Assembly (NCBI RefSeq): GCF_041261205.1
Contig: NZ_JBGCCH010000001.1
Coordinates: 434,001-498,000, forward strand
Direction: 5' to 3'
Source: Catenulispora sp. MAP5-51
GTDB taxonomy: Bacteria > Actinomycetota > Actinomycetes > Streptomycetales > Catenulisporaceae
Length of the DNA stretch: 64,000 nt
The position numbers and the translations under genes are program-made. Positions 33,743-42,326 of this stretch are shown one piece after another. The first letter of the stretch is position 1. Each line of letters opens with the position of its first letter. The notes under the pieces were generated by a model, which had not been told where the DNA came from, did not search any database, and saw only the letters and a program-made list of their open reading frames with translations.

Positions 33743-35593
33743 ATGTCGACGATCTTCATCAGCTTCCGCAAAACCGACGCGCGGTGGTTGCGGGAACGTG
33801 TCCACCAGACGTTGACCGGTCGCTTCGGCGCGGATCGGGTGTTCCAGTCGGGGGAGTCGATCACCCCGGGGACCGCCTTCCCGGACGCGTTGCTGCGCCA
33901 GGCTGCCGAGTGCCGGATCATGCTGGTGCTGATCGGTCCGGGCTGGCTGTTCGCGGCGGACGAGACCGGTCAGCAGCAGTTGCTGCACCGGGACCAGGAC
34001 TGGGTGCGCCGCGAGATCCGGACGGCGATGACGTCCGGGAACCTGGTGATCCCGGTGCTGCTGGGCGACGCGACGATGCTGCCGGCGGCGACCCAGCTGC
34101 CCGCCGACATCGCGGGCCTGGCGACGCTTCAGTTCCTGCGCATCCCGGACACGCAACCCCAGCCGGCGCTGGAGGAAATGGCGTCGAAGCTGGCCGGGAT
34201 CCTTCCCGGCCTGGCGCCGACAGTGCAGTCCGAGGCGTCGAGTCCCGCCTCGGCCGCGACCTCCGTGCGCCACCAGACCACGGTGTACGGCGGCAGCGGT
34301 TCCACCGCGGTGAACACCGGCAAACACGGGGTCTCAGTGGCGGCCGAGGCCGGCGCCACGGTCCACGTCGTGCAGAAGCTCCGCAGGTGGGCCGTGGCGA
34401 ACCCGGCCCTCGCCCTGACGGCCACGGCCGCACTCCTCGGCGGAGGCGGGTACGGAGTCTTCCAGGCCGTATCCGGCGCCGCCGCATCGCCGCAGAGCCC
34501 CGCCGCCGCGCAGGCGGCCAAGAGCGTACTGGTGCCCGGTGGCGCGGCGGGCGGCTCTGCCACGTCCGGAAAAGCGGTGTCCGGCACGTCCGGAACAGTC
34601 ACCGCGACGCCGATCGGATCCCCGCTCGACGAAGCCGACGGCAGGCAAGTCCTCGCGTCCGCGTTCAGTCCCGACGGGCACGTCCTGGCTGTCGGCAGCG
34701 GAAACGGCGACGGCAGCCCCGGGGGCGGCGCGATCCGGTTGTGGAATATGACAGACCCCGCACATCCCACGCAGTTAGGCGCACCCCTGACCGGCTTCAC
34801 GAACGATGTCCTGTCCTTGGCGTTCAGTCCCGACGGCCACACCCTGGTCGGCAGCGGCTGGGATCACACGATCCGGCTGTGGAACGTGACCGATCCCGCT
34901 CATGCGACCCCGCTGGGGCAGCCGGTGGGCGGCTTCGAGCATCCCGTCTGGCAGGTCGCCTTCAGCCCTGACGGACGCACCATCGCGGTCACCGACGAAG
35001 ACACCTGGTTCCAGCTGTGGAACGTGGCCGACCCCGCCGCCCCCGTGCTGCTGGCCCAGACAGACACCGGCTCCGCGGTGGACAGGGCGGTGTTCAGCCC
35101 TGACGGTCGGACGCTGGCTAGCTCGGCCATCGGGCAGGTCGGTCTGTGGAACGTGACCGACCCCAGCCATCCGGTGGCGCTGGGTCAGGGTCAGGACTCG
35201 TCCGGACTGGCGCCGGCCGCATCGGCGTTCAGCCCCGACGGCCGAACCCTGGCCGTCGGAGGGCAGGGCGACCCGTGGATCCAGTTGTGGAACGTGAGTG
35301 ATCCCGCCCACCCCGCCCAGGTCGGCCGCATGCCCATCGGCCCCGAGGTGGAGCAAGTCACGACGGTGGCGTTCAGTCCCGACGGCCGTACGCTGGCCAG
35401 CGGCCAGGACGACCACACGACCCGGCTGTGGAACGTGGCCGACCCCGCCCACCCCACCGCGATCGGCCTGCCTCTCAGGGGCCACACCGACAACGTCTAC
35501 ACGGTCGTGTTCAGCCCCGACGGCCGCATCCTGGCCAGCGGGGGCCGGGATCACACGATCACGCTGTGGGAGATGGCTCCCGGTTCGCCGTGA
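33743..35593 (+). CDS. TIR-transmembrane-WD40 fusion protein
   Basis: A 616-residue protein. Residues 1 to about 150 are a TIR domain: box 1 MSTIFISFRKTDARW, then VFQSGESITPGTAF and LVLIGPGWLF. E91 in DWVRREIRTAM aligns with the catalytic Glu of NAD-cleaving TIR domains such as SARM1. After a Gly/Ala/Val stretch (about 179-212) comes one membrane segment (about 218-243) and a Ser/Ala/Gly linker. The rest is seven WD40-type blades, each with an FSPDG motif and most with LWN. The TIR domain should be inside and the propeller outside. ATG 33743 follows AAGGAG. The last 35 bp overlap the convergent MFS gene. Signalling or defence is inference. Confidence 0.88.
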   Translation: MSTIFISFRKTDARWLRERVHQTLTGRFGADRVFQSGESITPGTAFPDALLRQAAECRIMLVLIGPGWLFAADETGQQQLLHRDQDWVRREIRTAMTSGNLVIPVLLGDATMLPAATQLPADIAGLATLQFLRIPDTQPQPALEEMASKLAGILPGLAPTVQSEASSPASAATSVRHQTTVYGGSGSTAVNTGKHGVSVAAEAGATVHVVQKLRRWAVANPALALTATAALLGGGGYGVFQAVSGAAASPQSPAAAQAAKSVLVPGGAAGGSATSGKAVSGTSGTVTATPIGSPLDEADGRQVLASAFSPDGHVLAVGSGNGDGSPGGGAIRLWNMTDPAHPTQLGAPLTGFTNDVLSLAFSPDGHTLVGSGWDHTIRLWNVTDPAHATPLGQPVGGFEHPVWQVAFSPDGRTIAVTDEDTWFQLWNVADPAAPVLLAQTDTGSAVDRAVFSPDGRTLASSAIGQVGLWNVTDPSHPVALGQGQDSSGLAPAASAFSPDGRTLAVGGQGDPWIQLWNVSDPAHPAQVGRMPIGPEVEQVTTVAFSPDGRTLASGQDDHTTRLWNVADPAHPTAIGLPLRGHTDNVYTVVFSPDGRILASGGRDHTITLWEMAPGSP

Positions 35594-36803
35594 GGCGAGC
35601 CTTCAGGGTCTCCCACACCCACACCGCGATGCCGGCCGCCACCAGGCCGGCGGCCAGCCCCATCACGCCGGACCAGCCGTGCCCGCTCAGGACCGTGCCG
35701 GTCGCGGCGGAGGCGGCGGCGCCGCCGACGAACACGCCGGTCATGTACAGCGAGTTCATCCGTGCCCTGGCATGGGTGCTCAGGCCGTAGACGTCGCGGA
35801 CGCTGAGCACGTGGTGTCCCTGGACCGCGAAGTCCAGCAGGATCGCGGCCACCGCCAGCAGCGCCACGTGCGCCGCCCCCACGGCCGCGACTCCGATCGC
35901 GACCATGGCCAGGCCCAGCGCCGCGCCCCGGGCGACCTTGCCGTGGCCGCGGTCGCCGAGGCGGCCGGCGACCGGGGCGGAGGCGGCTCCGGCGGCGCCG
36001 ACCAGGGCGAACAGGGCGATGCCCGACTGGCTCAGGTGGTGGCGGTCCGCGAGTTCGTAGGGGACCGCCGTCCAGAACGCCGTGAACGCCGCGAACATCG
36101 CCGCCTGGGAGAACGAGCGGCGGCGCAGGAGCGGCTCGCGCAGGGCGAGGCGGAACGTCGAGGCCAGGAGCGCGGGGTAGCTCGCGGTGTGTTCGGGCTT
36201 GCGCTCGGCCAGGCGCAGGCGGAGCAGGACCGCGACGACCAGCATGATCACCGACGACACGACGTAGACCGAGCGCCATCCCCAGGCGGTGGCCAGCAGG
36301 CTGGAGGCCGAGCGGGCCAGCATGATGCCCAGCAGCAGCCCGCCGGTGACCTGGCCGACGACCTTGCCGCGGATCTCCGGCGGCGCCAGATGCGAGGACA
36401 GCGGGACCAGTATCTGGGCCACCACCGAGGTCAGGCCCACCAGCACGCTCGCGGCCAGGAACACGCCGATGTTCGGGGCGGTGGCCGCCAGGATCAGGAC
36501 GGCCGCCGTGACGATCAGGGTCCTGGTCACCAGGCGCCGGTTCTCCAGCAGGTCGCCGAGGGGCGTCACGAACATCAGGCCCAGCGCGTAGCCGATCTGG
36601 GTCATGGTCACGATCAGCGTCGCGGTGCCCGTGCCGACCCCGAGCGAGCGGCCGATCGGGCCGAGCAGCGGCTGCGCGTAGTACAGGTTCGCCACGCTCG
36701 CACCGCAGGCGAAGGCCAGGGCCAAGACGGTCCAGCGCAGCGCCCGCGAGGTGTCGGTCGGCGTGGTGGGCGCTATGACGGGCGATTCGATGGTGTTACT
36801 CAA
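35559..36803 (-). CDS. MFS drug/arabinose-efflux-type transporter
   Basis: About 414 residues and twelve hydrophobic segments. The start ALRWTVLALAFACGASVANLYYAQPLLGPIGRSLGV and the loop FVTPLGDLLENRRL are typical of the YceL/NepI-like MFS exporters. The TTG at 36803 is chosen because AGGAAG precedes it at good distance and no ATG or GTG in frame fits. The 13 bp upstream separate it from its TetR regulator, which is read in the same direction. The end overlaps the TIR-WD40 gene. An operator copy lies directly ahead of the start. Confidence 0.87.
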   Translation of the reverse strand: MSNTIESPVIAPTTPTDTSRALRWTVLALAFACGASVANLYYAQPLLGPIGRSLGVGTGTATLIVTMTQIGYALGLMFVTPLGDLLENRRLVTRTLIVTAAVLILAATAPNIGVFLAASVLVGLTSVVAQILVPLSSHLAPPEIRGKVVGQVTGGLLLGIMLARSASSLLATAWGWRSVYVVSSVIMLVVAVLLRLRLAERKPEHTASYPALLASTFRLALREPLLRRRSFSQAAMFAAFTAFWTAVPYELADRHHLSQSGIALFALVGAAGAASAPVAGRLGDRGHGKVARGAALGLAMVAIGVAAVGAAHVALLAVAAILLDFAVQGHHVLSVRDVYGLSTHARARMNSLYMTGVFVGGAAASAATGTVLSGHGWSGVMGLAAGLVAAGIAVWVWETLKARLTANREPSPTA

Positions 36804-36816
36804 CGTGCACTTCCTA

Positions 36817-37488
36817 TTAATTGAACGGTTCGTTCGGTATCTCGGCGACGGGGCGCGGCTCCGTACGCGGCGTGATGCCGGCCAGCGCGTTGTCGACGAG
36901 TTGCTCCACGAAGGACTCGGTGAGCTCGGCGTGCCCATAGAGCAGCCGGAAGTACACGGGCCCGAAGATCAGGTCCATCACCACGTCGGTGTCGAGGTCG
37001 GGCCGCAGCTCACCGCGCCGGATCCCCTGACGGATGATCTCGGCCGTGACCGCACGGCGCGGGGCCAGCCAGTGTTCCCGCAGCGCCCGCGCCAGGTCGG
37101 GCTGCGCTTGGGCGTCGGCGGTCAAAGCCCGCATCAGGGGACCGCCGGAAGACTCGGTGAACAGCTTCACCGCGGCCAGCGCGATGATCCGCAGCGCCTC
37201 CGGCGCGGTGGCGTCCTCGGGCAGATTCCAGGAGTCGGCGGCCTTGGCCATGAAGCCTTCCAGCGCCACCGCACCGCGCGAATCCCACCACTTGTAGACC
37301 GTCGCCTTGCCGACGCCGGCGCGCGCGGCGATGGCGTCGATCGTCGCGGCCTTGAGCCCGCCCTCCATCATGATCTCGCCGGCCGCCGCCAGGATCGCCT
37401 CGCGGCTGGCCTGGCTCCGCGGGCGGCCGCGGCGTGATGCCGCCGGCGGGTCCGACGGGTCTGACGGGTCGGGCGGACTCGGGTTCAT
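36817..37488 (-). CDS. TetR-family repressor of the adjacent MFS gene
   Basis: About 223 residues. The N-terminal helix-turn-helix is SREAILAAAGEIMMEGGLKAATIDAIAARAGVGKATVYKWWDSRGAVALEGF. The C-terminal ligand-binding part (from about 90) has the TetR_C_11-like pattern AEIIRQGIRRGELRPDLDTDVVMDLIFGPVYFRLLYGH. A short Asp-Pro-Ser repeat (PPDPSDPSDPP) lies before the domain. ATG 37488 follows GAGGAG. Matching palindromes upstream of this gene and at its 3' end, ahead of the MFS gene, indicate that it represses both. Confidence 0.93.
   Translation of the reverse strand: MNPSPPDPSDPSDPPAASRRGRPRSQASREAILAAAGEIMMEGGLKAATIDAIAARAGVGKATVYKWWDSRGAVALEGFMAKAADSWNLPEDATAPEALRIIALAAVKLFTESSGGPLMRALTADAQAQPDLARALREHWLAPRRAVTAEIIRQGIRRGELRPDLDTDVVMDLIFGPVYFRLLYGHAELTESFVEQLVDNALAGITPRTEPRPVAEIPNEPFN
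36822..36836. promoter_or_regulatory. TetR operator copy ahead of the MFS start
   Basis: TGAACG-GTT-CGTTCG (36822-36836) matches the palindrome upstream of the TetR gene (TGAACG-ATG-CGTTCA), with the same 3-bp spacer. It lies within the last codons of the TetR gene and 19 bp before the TTG start of the MFS gene, so the MFS gene may have its own repressed promoter. Confidence 0.65.
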
Positions 37489-37508
37489 CGCGATGCTTCT
37501 CCTCAATT

Positions 37509-37527
37509 CCTGAACGATGCGTTCAGG
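37509..37527. promoter_or_regulatory. TetR operator upstream of the TetR gene
   Basis: CCTGAACG-ATG-CGTTCAGG is a perfect 19-bp palindrome 21 bp before the ATG of the TetR gene. Symmetry, position and a second copy at 36822 make it the probable autoregulatory site. The remaining gap to the thioesterase gene (37528-37585) shows nothing else. Confidence 0.75.
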
Positions 37528-37585
37528 ATACACGGGAGAACGTCGCGATGCCCGAATCGATTCCCGGCTCCTCGGAATCAGTCGC

Positions 37586-38080
37586 CTAGCGCCCGGCGGC
37601 ACCCTCCCCGCGCAGCGTCATCATCGTGCTGGTGACGTTCGCGACCGCCTTGCCGTCCTCGCGCAGCACGTCGCACACGTAGTGCGTGATCGTGCGCCCG
37701 GAATGCGAGGGCCGCGCGTGGGCGGTCAGCGTGCCGCGCCACACCGGCCGCAGGAACGTCGCGCGGATGTCGATGCTGGTGAACGACTCGCCCGCGGCCA
37801 CCACCGTGGAGTGCGCCGTGCCGATCGCGGCGTCGGCGAGCTCGGTGAGGAAGCCGCCGTGGAGCGTGCCCTGCTGGTTGCCGTGCAGCGCCGCGGCGTC
37901 GACCGTGACCTCGACCGAGGCGGTGCCGGGGCCGACCGCGGTGATGCGGAAGCCGAGCAGGTCAGAGATCGCGGTCGGATAGCGCAGATGTGTGGTGTCA
38001 GTGGGGCCGAGGGTCCCGGCGAGCTGGCGCTGAAGGAATTCCAAGACCGGGAGATCGCCGGTGAGCTGTGGTTCTGGCAC
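37586..38080 (-). CDS. PaaI-type hotdog thioesterase
   Basis: A 164-residue hotdog-fold acyl-CoA thioesterase. The signature is HGNQQGTLHGGFLTELADAAIGTAHSTVV, in which the HGG segment and the following helix carry the catalytic Asn/Gly/Asp residues of PaaI-like enzymes. It continues FTSIDIRATFLRPVWRGTLTAHARPSHSGRTITHYVCDV, the standard second half. It hydrolyses a CoA thioester of unknown acyl group. GTG 38080 is the start; the ribosome site is weak. It is divergent from the MocR regulator, with the MocR operator between them. Confidence 0.9.
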   Translation of the reverse strand: MPEPQLTGDLPVLEFLQRQLAGTLGPTDTTHLRYPTAISDLLGFRITAVGPGTASVEVTVDAAALHGNQQGTLHGGFLTELADAAIGTAHSTVVAAGESFTSIDIRATFLRPVWRGTLTAHARPSHSGRTITHYVCDVLREDGKAVANVTSTMMTLRGEGAAGR

Positions 38081-38106
38081 CCCGCCACGTTAGAAGCCGT
38101 AGCCTG

Positions 38107-38133
38107 GGACAATCAACGAATTGTCCTGAGGAC
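38107..38133. promoter_or_regulatory. Operator candidates in the thioesterase/MocR divergent gap
   Basis: GGACAAT-N6-ATTGTCC (38107-38126) is a perfect inverted repeat, and GTCCTGAGGAC (38123-38133) is a perfect 11-bp palindrome overlapping its right end. Both lie in the 85-bp gap. MocR/GntR proteins bind such repeats, so autoregulation and control of the thioesterase gene are likely. Confidence 0.7.
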
Positions 38134-38165
38134 AGACGGGGACAGCCGAGGGCCGAGGACTCCCG

Positions 38166-39494
38166 ATGCGCACCGAGCACTACAAGACGATCGCCGAGGA
38201 GATCGCCGCCGCGATCCGCTCCGGCGCGCTGCCGGCCGGCACCCGCTTGCCCACGCACCGCGAGCTGGCCCGCGAGCGCGGCATCGCGGTGGCGACAGTC
38301 AGCCGGGTCTACGCGCAGCTGACCGCCGCCGGCCTGGTCAGCGGCGAGGTCGGACGCGGCAGCTTCGTCCGCGACCAAAGCGGCTACAGCGGCCTGGAAC
38401 CGCGACGGCTCCCGTTGCCCACACGCGTGGCCGACCTGTCGTTCAACCAACCGCTGGCGCCGGGCCAGGGCGAGACGCTGCGGCGCGCGCTGCGGGAGCT
38501 GGCTAACGAAGGCGACCTGGAGGCGCTGCTCGCACAGCATCCGCCCGGCGGCCGCGAGCACGACCGGGCCGCGGTGGCGACGTATTTGCTGGATCGCGGG
38601 GTGGACGTCCCGCCGGGGAACGTGCTGGTCACGTCCGGTGCGCAGCAGGCGATCGACGTCGCGGCCGCGGCGCTGCTCGCCCCGGGCGCGGTCATGGCCG
38701 TCGATGCGGTGACGTATCCGGGTGCGAAGCTGGTCTCCACCGCGCGCCACGTCGAGCTGGCGGCAGTGCGCTGCGATGCCGACGGGACCGACGTCGATGA
38801 GCTGGAAGCACTGTGCGCGCGCCGCGCGGTATCAGTGCTCTACCTCATGCCGACCGTGCACAATCCACTGGGATTCGTGCTCGGCACCGAGCACAGGGAA
38901 CGCATCGCGGCGCTCGCTCGACAGCGCGACCTGATGATCATCGAGGACGCGACCTACGCGTTCCTCGAATCGGTCGCGCCACCGCCGCTGCAAGCCCTGG
39001 CGCCGGAGCGGACCGTCTACGTCGGCAGCCTGTCGAAGAACCTGGCGACCGGCCTGCGGTTCGGCTACCTGGTCGCGCCCGACCACCTCCTCAGCGCACT
39101 GACCCGGGCCCTGCGCACCTCGACCTGGGGGAGTCCGAGCCTGATCACAACGCTGGTCACGCGCTGGCTTCGCGATGGGACGGTCGAGAAGCTGGAGGCC
39201 GAGCGCCGCGCCGATGCCCAATGGCGGCAGGCGGCGGCGCGGGAGGCGTTCGCAGACGTCGACTACATCGCCCATCCCGCCGGCTACTCCGGCTGGCTGC
39301 CGCTGCCGGAGGAGACACGCGCCGATCAGGTCGCCGCGTGTCTCGCCGAGCACGGCATCCTGGTCTCCACCGGCGACGCCTTCGCGGTGCCGCCGTTCGC
39401 GCCGAACGCGCTGCGTTTGGCGTTGGCATCGGTGGCAGGAGACCGCCTCGGCGTGGTGCTGCGCCAGGTCGCCGAGGCGGTCGTCCGGGGTTAG
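38166..39494 (+). CDS. MocR-type regulator (GntR helix-turn-helix plus aminotransferase domain)
   Basis: A 442-residue fusion. The first 75 residues are a GntR winged helix (YKTIAEEIAAAIRSGALPAGTRLPTHRELARERGIAVATVSRVYAQL). The rest is a fold-type I aminotransferase domain with N in LMPTVHNPLG, D in MIIEDATYAF, K291 (SLSKNLATGLRFGYL), the PLP-binding lysine, and the Arg of LRLALAS near the end. MocR proteins sense PLP or amino-acid-related ligands. The closest analogues include PdxR and TauR, but the target is not evident. It is divergent from the thioesterase gene. Its TAG overlaps the stop of the convergent gene by 4 bp (TTAG). Confidence 0.93.
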   Translation: MRTEHYKTIAEEIAAAIRSGALPAGTRLPTHRELARERGIAVATVSRVYAQLTAAGLVSGEVGRGSFVRDQSGYSGLEPRRLPLPTRVADLSFNQPLAPGQGETLRRALRELANEGDLEALLAQHPPGGREHDRAAVATYLLDRGVDVPPGNVLVTSGAQQAIDVAAAALLAPGAVMAVDAVTYPGAKLVSTARHVELAAVRCDADGTDVDELEALCARRAVSVLYLMPTVHNPLGFVLGTEHRERIAALARQRDLMIIEDATYAFLESVAPPPLQALAPERTVYVGSLSKNLATGLRFGYLVAPDHLLSALTRALRTSTWGSPSLITTLVTRWLRDGTVEKLEAERRADAQWRQAAAREAFADVDYIAHPAGYSGWLPLPEETRADQVAACLAEHGILVSTGDAFAVPPFAPNALRLALASVAGDRLGVVLRQVAEAVVRG

Positions 39495-42238
39495 CGCTCG
39501 ACGCCGCCGACCGCCTTCGCGATGGTGTCCTCCGCGCCCTGGCTGACAACCTTGGTTCCGCCGAAGATCTCGACGGCGGTCAGGGTGGCGCGCCAGCTCT
39601 GCAGCGACGACAGCGCCGAGGGGGCGACCGTCGTGGCGTCGGTGAGCAGCAGCGGCTGACCGGCGTTGGCCGCGTACGCGCCGCCGGTGAGGGCGTCGGG
39701 GAAGTTGAACGCGTACGCCACGCCGACGCCGGCCGGAGTGTGGCCCGTGGTGGCCACGACCGCAGCCGCGACCGCCTGGGCGGTGCTGAAGCGGTCGGTG
39801 CCGGCGAGGTCGTGGACGGTCTTGCCCGGCGCGCCCGCGGCCACGGCCTTGACCGCCTGGCCGCCGACCGCGTCGATCGTCTGGTGGCTCTTGACGAACG
39901 CGGCGGTCGCCGCGTCGAGGCTCGTGCCGTCGGACAGGACGATGGGGGCGTTGCGGACCGCGCCCAGCGGGCCCGCGGTGAGGGCGTCGGGGAAGTCCAG
40001 GCCGGTGGCCACGATCGTCTCGGTGGCCGGGCCGAAGGCCTTCGCCACGTCCAGCGCGGTGCTGAAACGGTCGGTGCCGCCGATGCGGTTGACGGTGTAG
40101 CCGGCCTTGCGCAGTTCCTGCTCGATCGTGGGGGAGACCGCGTCGGCGCCGCCGAGGATGTCGATCGTCTTCTTCGACGCCGGACCGCCCAGGACGCGGT
40201 CGATCTCGGCGCGCGTGGCGCCGTCCAGGGCCTTGGGATCGGTCAGGAGCAGGGGGCCGTGGAGGTGCGCGGCGAGGGGGACGCCGGCCAGGGCGTCAGG
40301 GGCCTTGTCGCCGCGGGCGAGGATGACGGCGTCCGCCGCGCCGTTGTGCCACTGGGCCTGCGAGACGGTCCGCGCGGTCGTGTAGCGGTCGGATCCGCCC
40401 AGGCGCGTGACGGCCGGTTGGCCGGCGGTGCCGGTGGGGCCGCCGGGGCCGCTCGGGCCGCCCGGGGTGGTGCCGCCGCCGCCTCCGCCGCCCCCGGTCC
40501 CGCCACCGCCCCCGCCTCCGGGGTTGCCACCGCCGGAAGTCCCTCCGGGAAGGATCCACCCGCCCGGCGAGGGCGGGTTCCCGACCGTCGGGCTCTGGAC
40601 GTCGTGGACGGGGTCGTACGTCCACGCCCACTGCCATCCGGCGCTGTCCGTGTACCGCATTGTGATCGTCGGCGTGCTGCCCGGCGCGTAGGTGTGCCCG
40701 TAGCCGACCACGTGCGCGGCCCCGTTGCTGCCGCCGTGGTAGACCGCGCTCCCGTCGCCCCAGTCGAAGTCGTACCAGCCCTGCGGCACATAGTTGGTCT
40801 GGTATCCGCCCGGCGGCTGCGCCTCGACGTAGACGTACCCGCTGGCGTTCATCCCGCTCGTGGCCATGACCAGGTCCGGACGCGAGCGCGGCAGGATCAT
40901 GAGGCCCTGGGATGTCTGGATGCTGTGACCGGCGGCGTCCTTCACGGTCACGGTGACGGTGTAGTCCCCGTCGGCGGCGTAGGTGTGGGTCGCGGTCGGC
41001 GAGGAGCTCGCCGGTTGGACGTGGCCGTCGCCGAAGTCGAACGAGTACGTGACGCCGGTCGAGGACAGGTCTCCGGCGCGTGCGGCGGTGAAGGTCCGGG
41101 TCCGGTACGTCGAAGCGTCGGTGACGAGCCCGATCGTCAGCTTGGTCTCGCCGAGGCCGGTGTCCTGGACCGCGCCGCGGTCCAGGGTCGCGCCGGCCGT
41201 CGGCTGGCCGAGGAAGTCCGTGGCCGGAACGCCCGGCGCGTGGGGGTCGCCCGAGCCGATTACCGGCGAGCCGGCGGCGGGCATGTACGTCTGCGACCAG
41301 CCCTGCATGAGCTTCGGATCGCCGTCGAGGTCGTGGGTGCCCAAGCCGGTGCCGGCCTGGAAGGCGGCCGGATTCTGGTAGGTGGTGGTGCCCCAGTTGT
41401 AGTCGGCGGCGTACTGGCCGCCGTTGAGGATGTTGTAGTCGACGGTCGCGCCGGTCATCGCGTCGCCGCTGACCCACAGCGTGCGTGCGACGTTGTTCTC
41501 GATGACCGGGTCGGGGGACGCGCCGCCGATATTGATGTCCGTGGCGCTCGCGGTGTTGTTGACGATCTCGGTGTGCGGCGCGTCGACGACCCTCAGCCCG
41601 TCGTACTGCATGAAGACGTTCATCGCGATGTCGGTGCCGGTCGCGTTGCCGTCGACGGTCATCCCGGTCCAGAACATGTTGTCCGTGACGGTGGCGTCCG
41701 TCGTGCCGGTGAGGTGCACGGCGCCGGCGATGGAGTTGCCGGTCAGGGTCAGCCGGGCCCCACCCGTGCCGGTGACGGCCGACTCCCCGTCCTGGGCGAG
41801 GAAGAAGCCCTTGATCGTCACGTCGTGGACGCCGTCGAGGTCGAACACCGGCTGGTTCGACAGCCCCGGGTCGAGCTCGACGCCGGGGTCCGCGGCGGCG
41901 ATGGTCACCGGCGAGCCCGGTGTCCCCGAGGGCGGGGTGATCGGGGTCTCGACGACGTGGCGGTTCTCGTTGCTCCCGACACTTCCCGTGGCCGTCAGTC
42001 CCGCGACCAGCACGGTCGAGCCGGGCGTCGCAGTCGCCACGGCCGCACCGACCGAGCAGAAGGGCTCTGCGACGCTCCCGGCGCCGGCGGCGGTGTCGGA
42101 GCAGTGGACGCCGGGTGCGTCGTCGACGTGGATGACGACGGGACCGCCGCCGGCCGCGTGGGCGGCGATCGGCGCGAGCCCGGCGAACCCGGATATGGAC
42201 GACAGCGCGATCGCAGTGATACGTCGTGGTCTTGACAC
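39491..42238 (-). CDS. Secreted surface protein: beta-helix, PKD, Gly-rich linker, three CWB2 repeats
   Basis: A 915-residue exported protein. A signal peptide (about 1-29) precedes a right-handed beta-helix-like region (about 95-290, with GVHDVTIKGFFLAQDG and DATVTDNMFW). A PKD-type domain follows (FDFGDGHVQPASSSPTATHTYAADGDYTVTVTVKDAAG), then a second WGDGS segment, a Gly/Pro-rich linker, and three cell-wall-binding repeats of the CWB2 family (TRLGGSDRYTTARTVS, NRIGGTDRFSTALDVAK, HDLAGTDRFSTAQAVA). In clostridia CWB2 triplets hold proteins to anionic wall polymers. It should sit on the cell surface and bind or cleave a polysaccharide. GTG 42238 follows GGAGGAAGAG. No catalytic residues were identified. 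Confidence 0.85.
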   Translation of the reverse strand: MSRPRRITAIALSSISGFAGLAPIAAHAAGGGPVVIHVDDAPGVHCSDTAAGAGSVAEPFCSVGAAVATATPGSTVLVAGLTATGSVGSNENRHVVETPITPPSGTPGSPVTIAAADPGVELDPGLSNQPVFDLDGVHDVTIKGFFLAQDGESAVTGTGGARLTLTGNSIAGAVHLTGTTDATVTDNMFWTGMTVDGNATGTDIAMNVFMQYDGLRVVDAPHTEIVNNTASATDINIGGASPDPVIENNVARTLWVSGDAMTGATVDYNILNGGQYAADYNWGTTTYQNPAAFQAGTGLGTHDLDGDPKLMQGWSQTYMPAAGSPVIGSGDPHAPGVPATDFLGQPTAGATLDRGAVQDTGLGETKLTIGLVTDASTYRTRTFTAARAGDLSSTGVTYSFDFGDGHVQPASSSPTATHTYAADGDYTVTVTVKDAAGHSIQTSQGLMILPRSRPDLVMATSGMNASGYVYVEAQPPGGYQTNYVPQGWYDFDWGDGSAVYHGGSNGAAHVVGYGHTYAPGSTPTITMRYTDSAGWQWAWTYDPVHDVQSPTVGNPPSPGGWILPGGTSGGGNPGGGGGGGTGGGGGGGGTTPGGPSGPGGPTGTAGQPAVTRLGGSDRYTTARTVSQAQWHNGAADAVILARGDKAPDALAGVPLAAHLHGPLLLTDPKALDGATRAEIDRVLGGPASKKTIDILGGADAVSPTIEQELRKAGYTVNRIGGTDRFSTALDVAKAFGPATETIVATGLDFPDALTAGPLGAVRNAPIVLSDGTSLDAATAAFVKSHQTIDAVGGQAVKAVAAGAPGKTVHDLAGTDRFSTAQAVAAAVVATTGHTPAGVGVAYAFNFPDALTGGAYAANAGQPLLLTDATTVAPSALSSLQSWRATLTAVEIFGGTKVVSQGAEDTIAKAVGGVER

Positions 42239-42326
42239 TCTTCCTCCGTGGGCCCGTTCTGACGCCGTCGAAAATTCGAGCGGGGCGAGCAGATGATATT
42301 GCTGTCACGGAGTTTGAGTAGTCGAA

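Noticed and set aside
37440-37475. Asp-Pro-Ser repeat at the start of the MFS-linked TetR protein
   Set aside because: It is only about three 9-bp imperfect units and adds little beyond the other arrays.
40407-40691. Pro-rich open frame on the plus strand at 40.5 kb
   Set aside because: It is the antisense reading of the Gly/Pro linker in the CWB2-repeat protein.
38813-42235. Open frame of about 1,140 codons on the plus strand across the MocR and CWB2 protein genes
   Set aside because: It runs through two unrelated genes in a shadow frame and its Arg/Gly/Ala-rich product has no recognisable domain.
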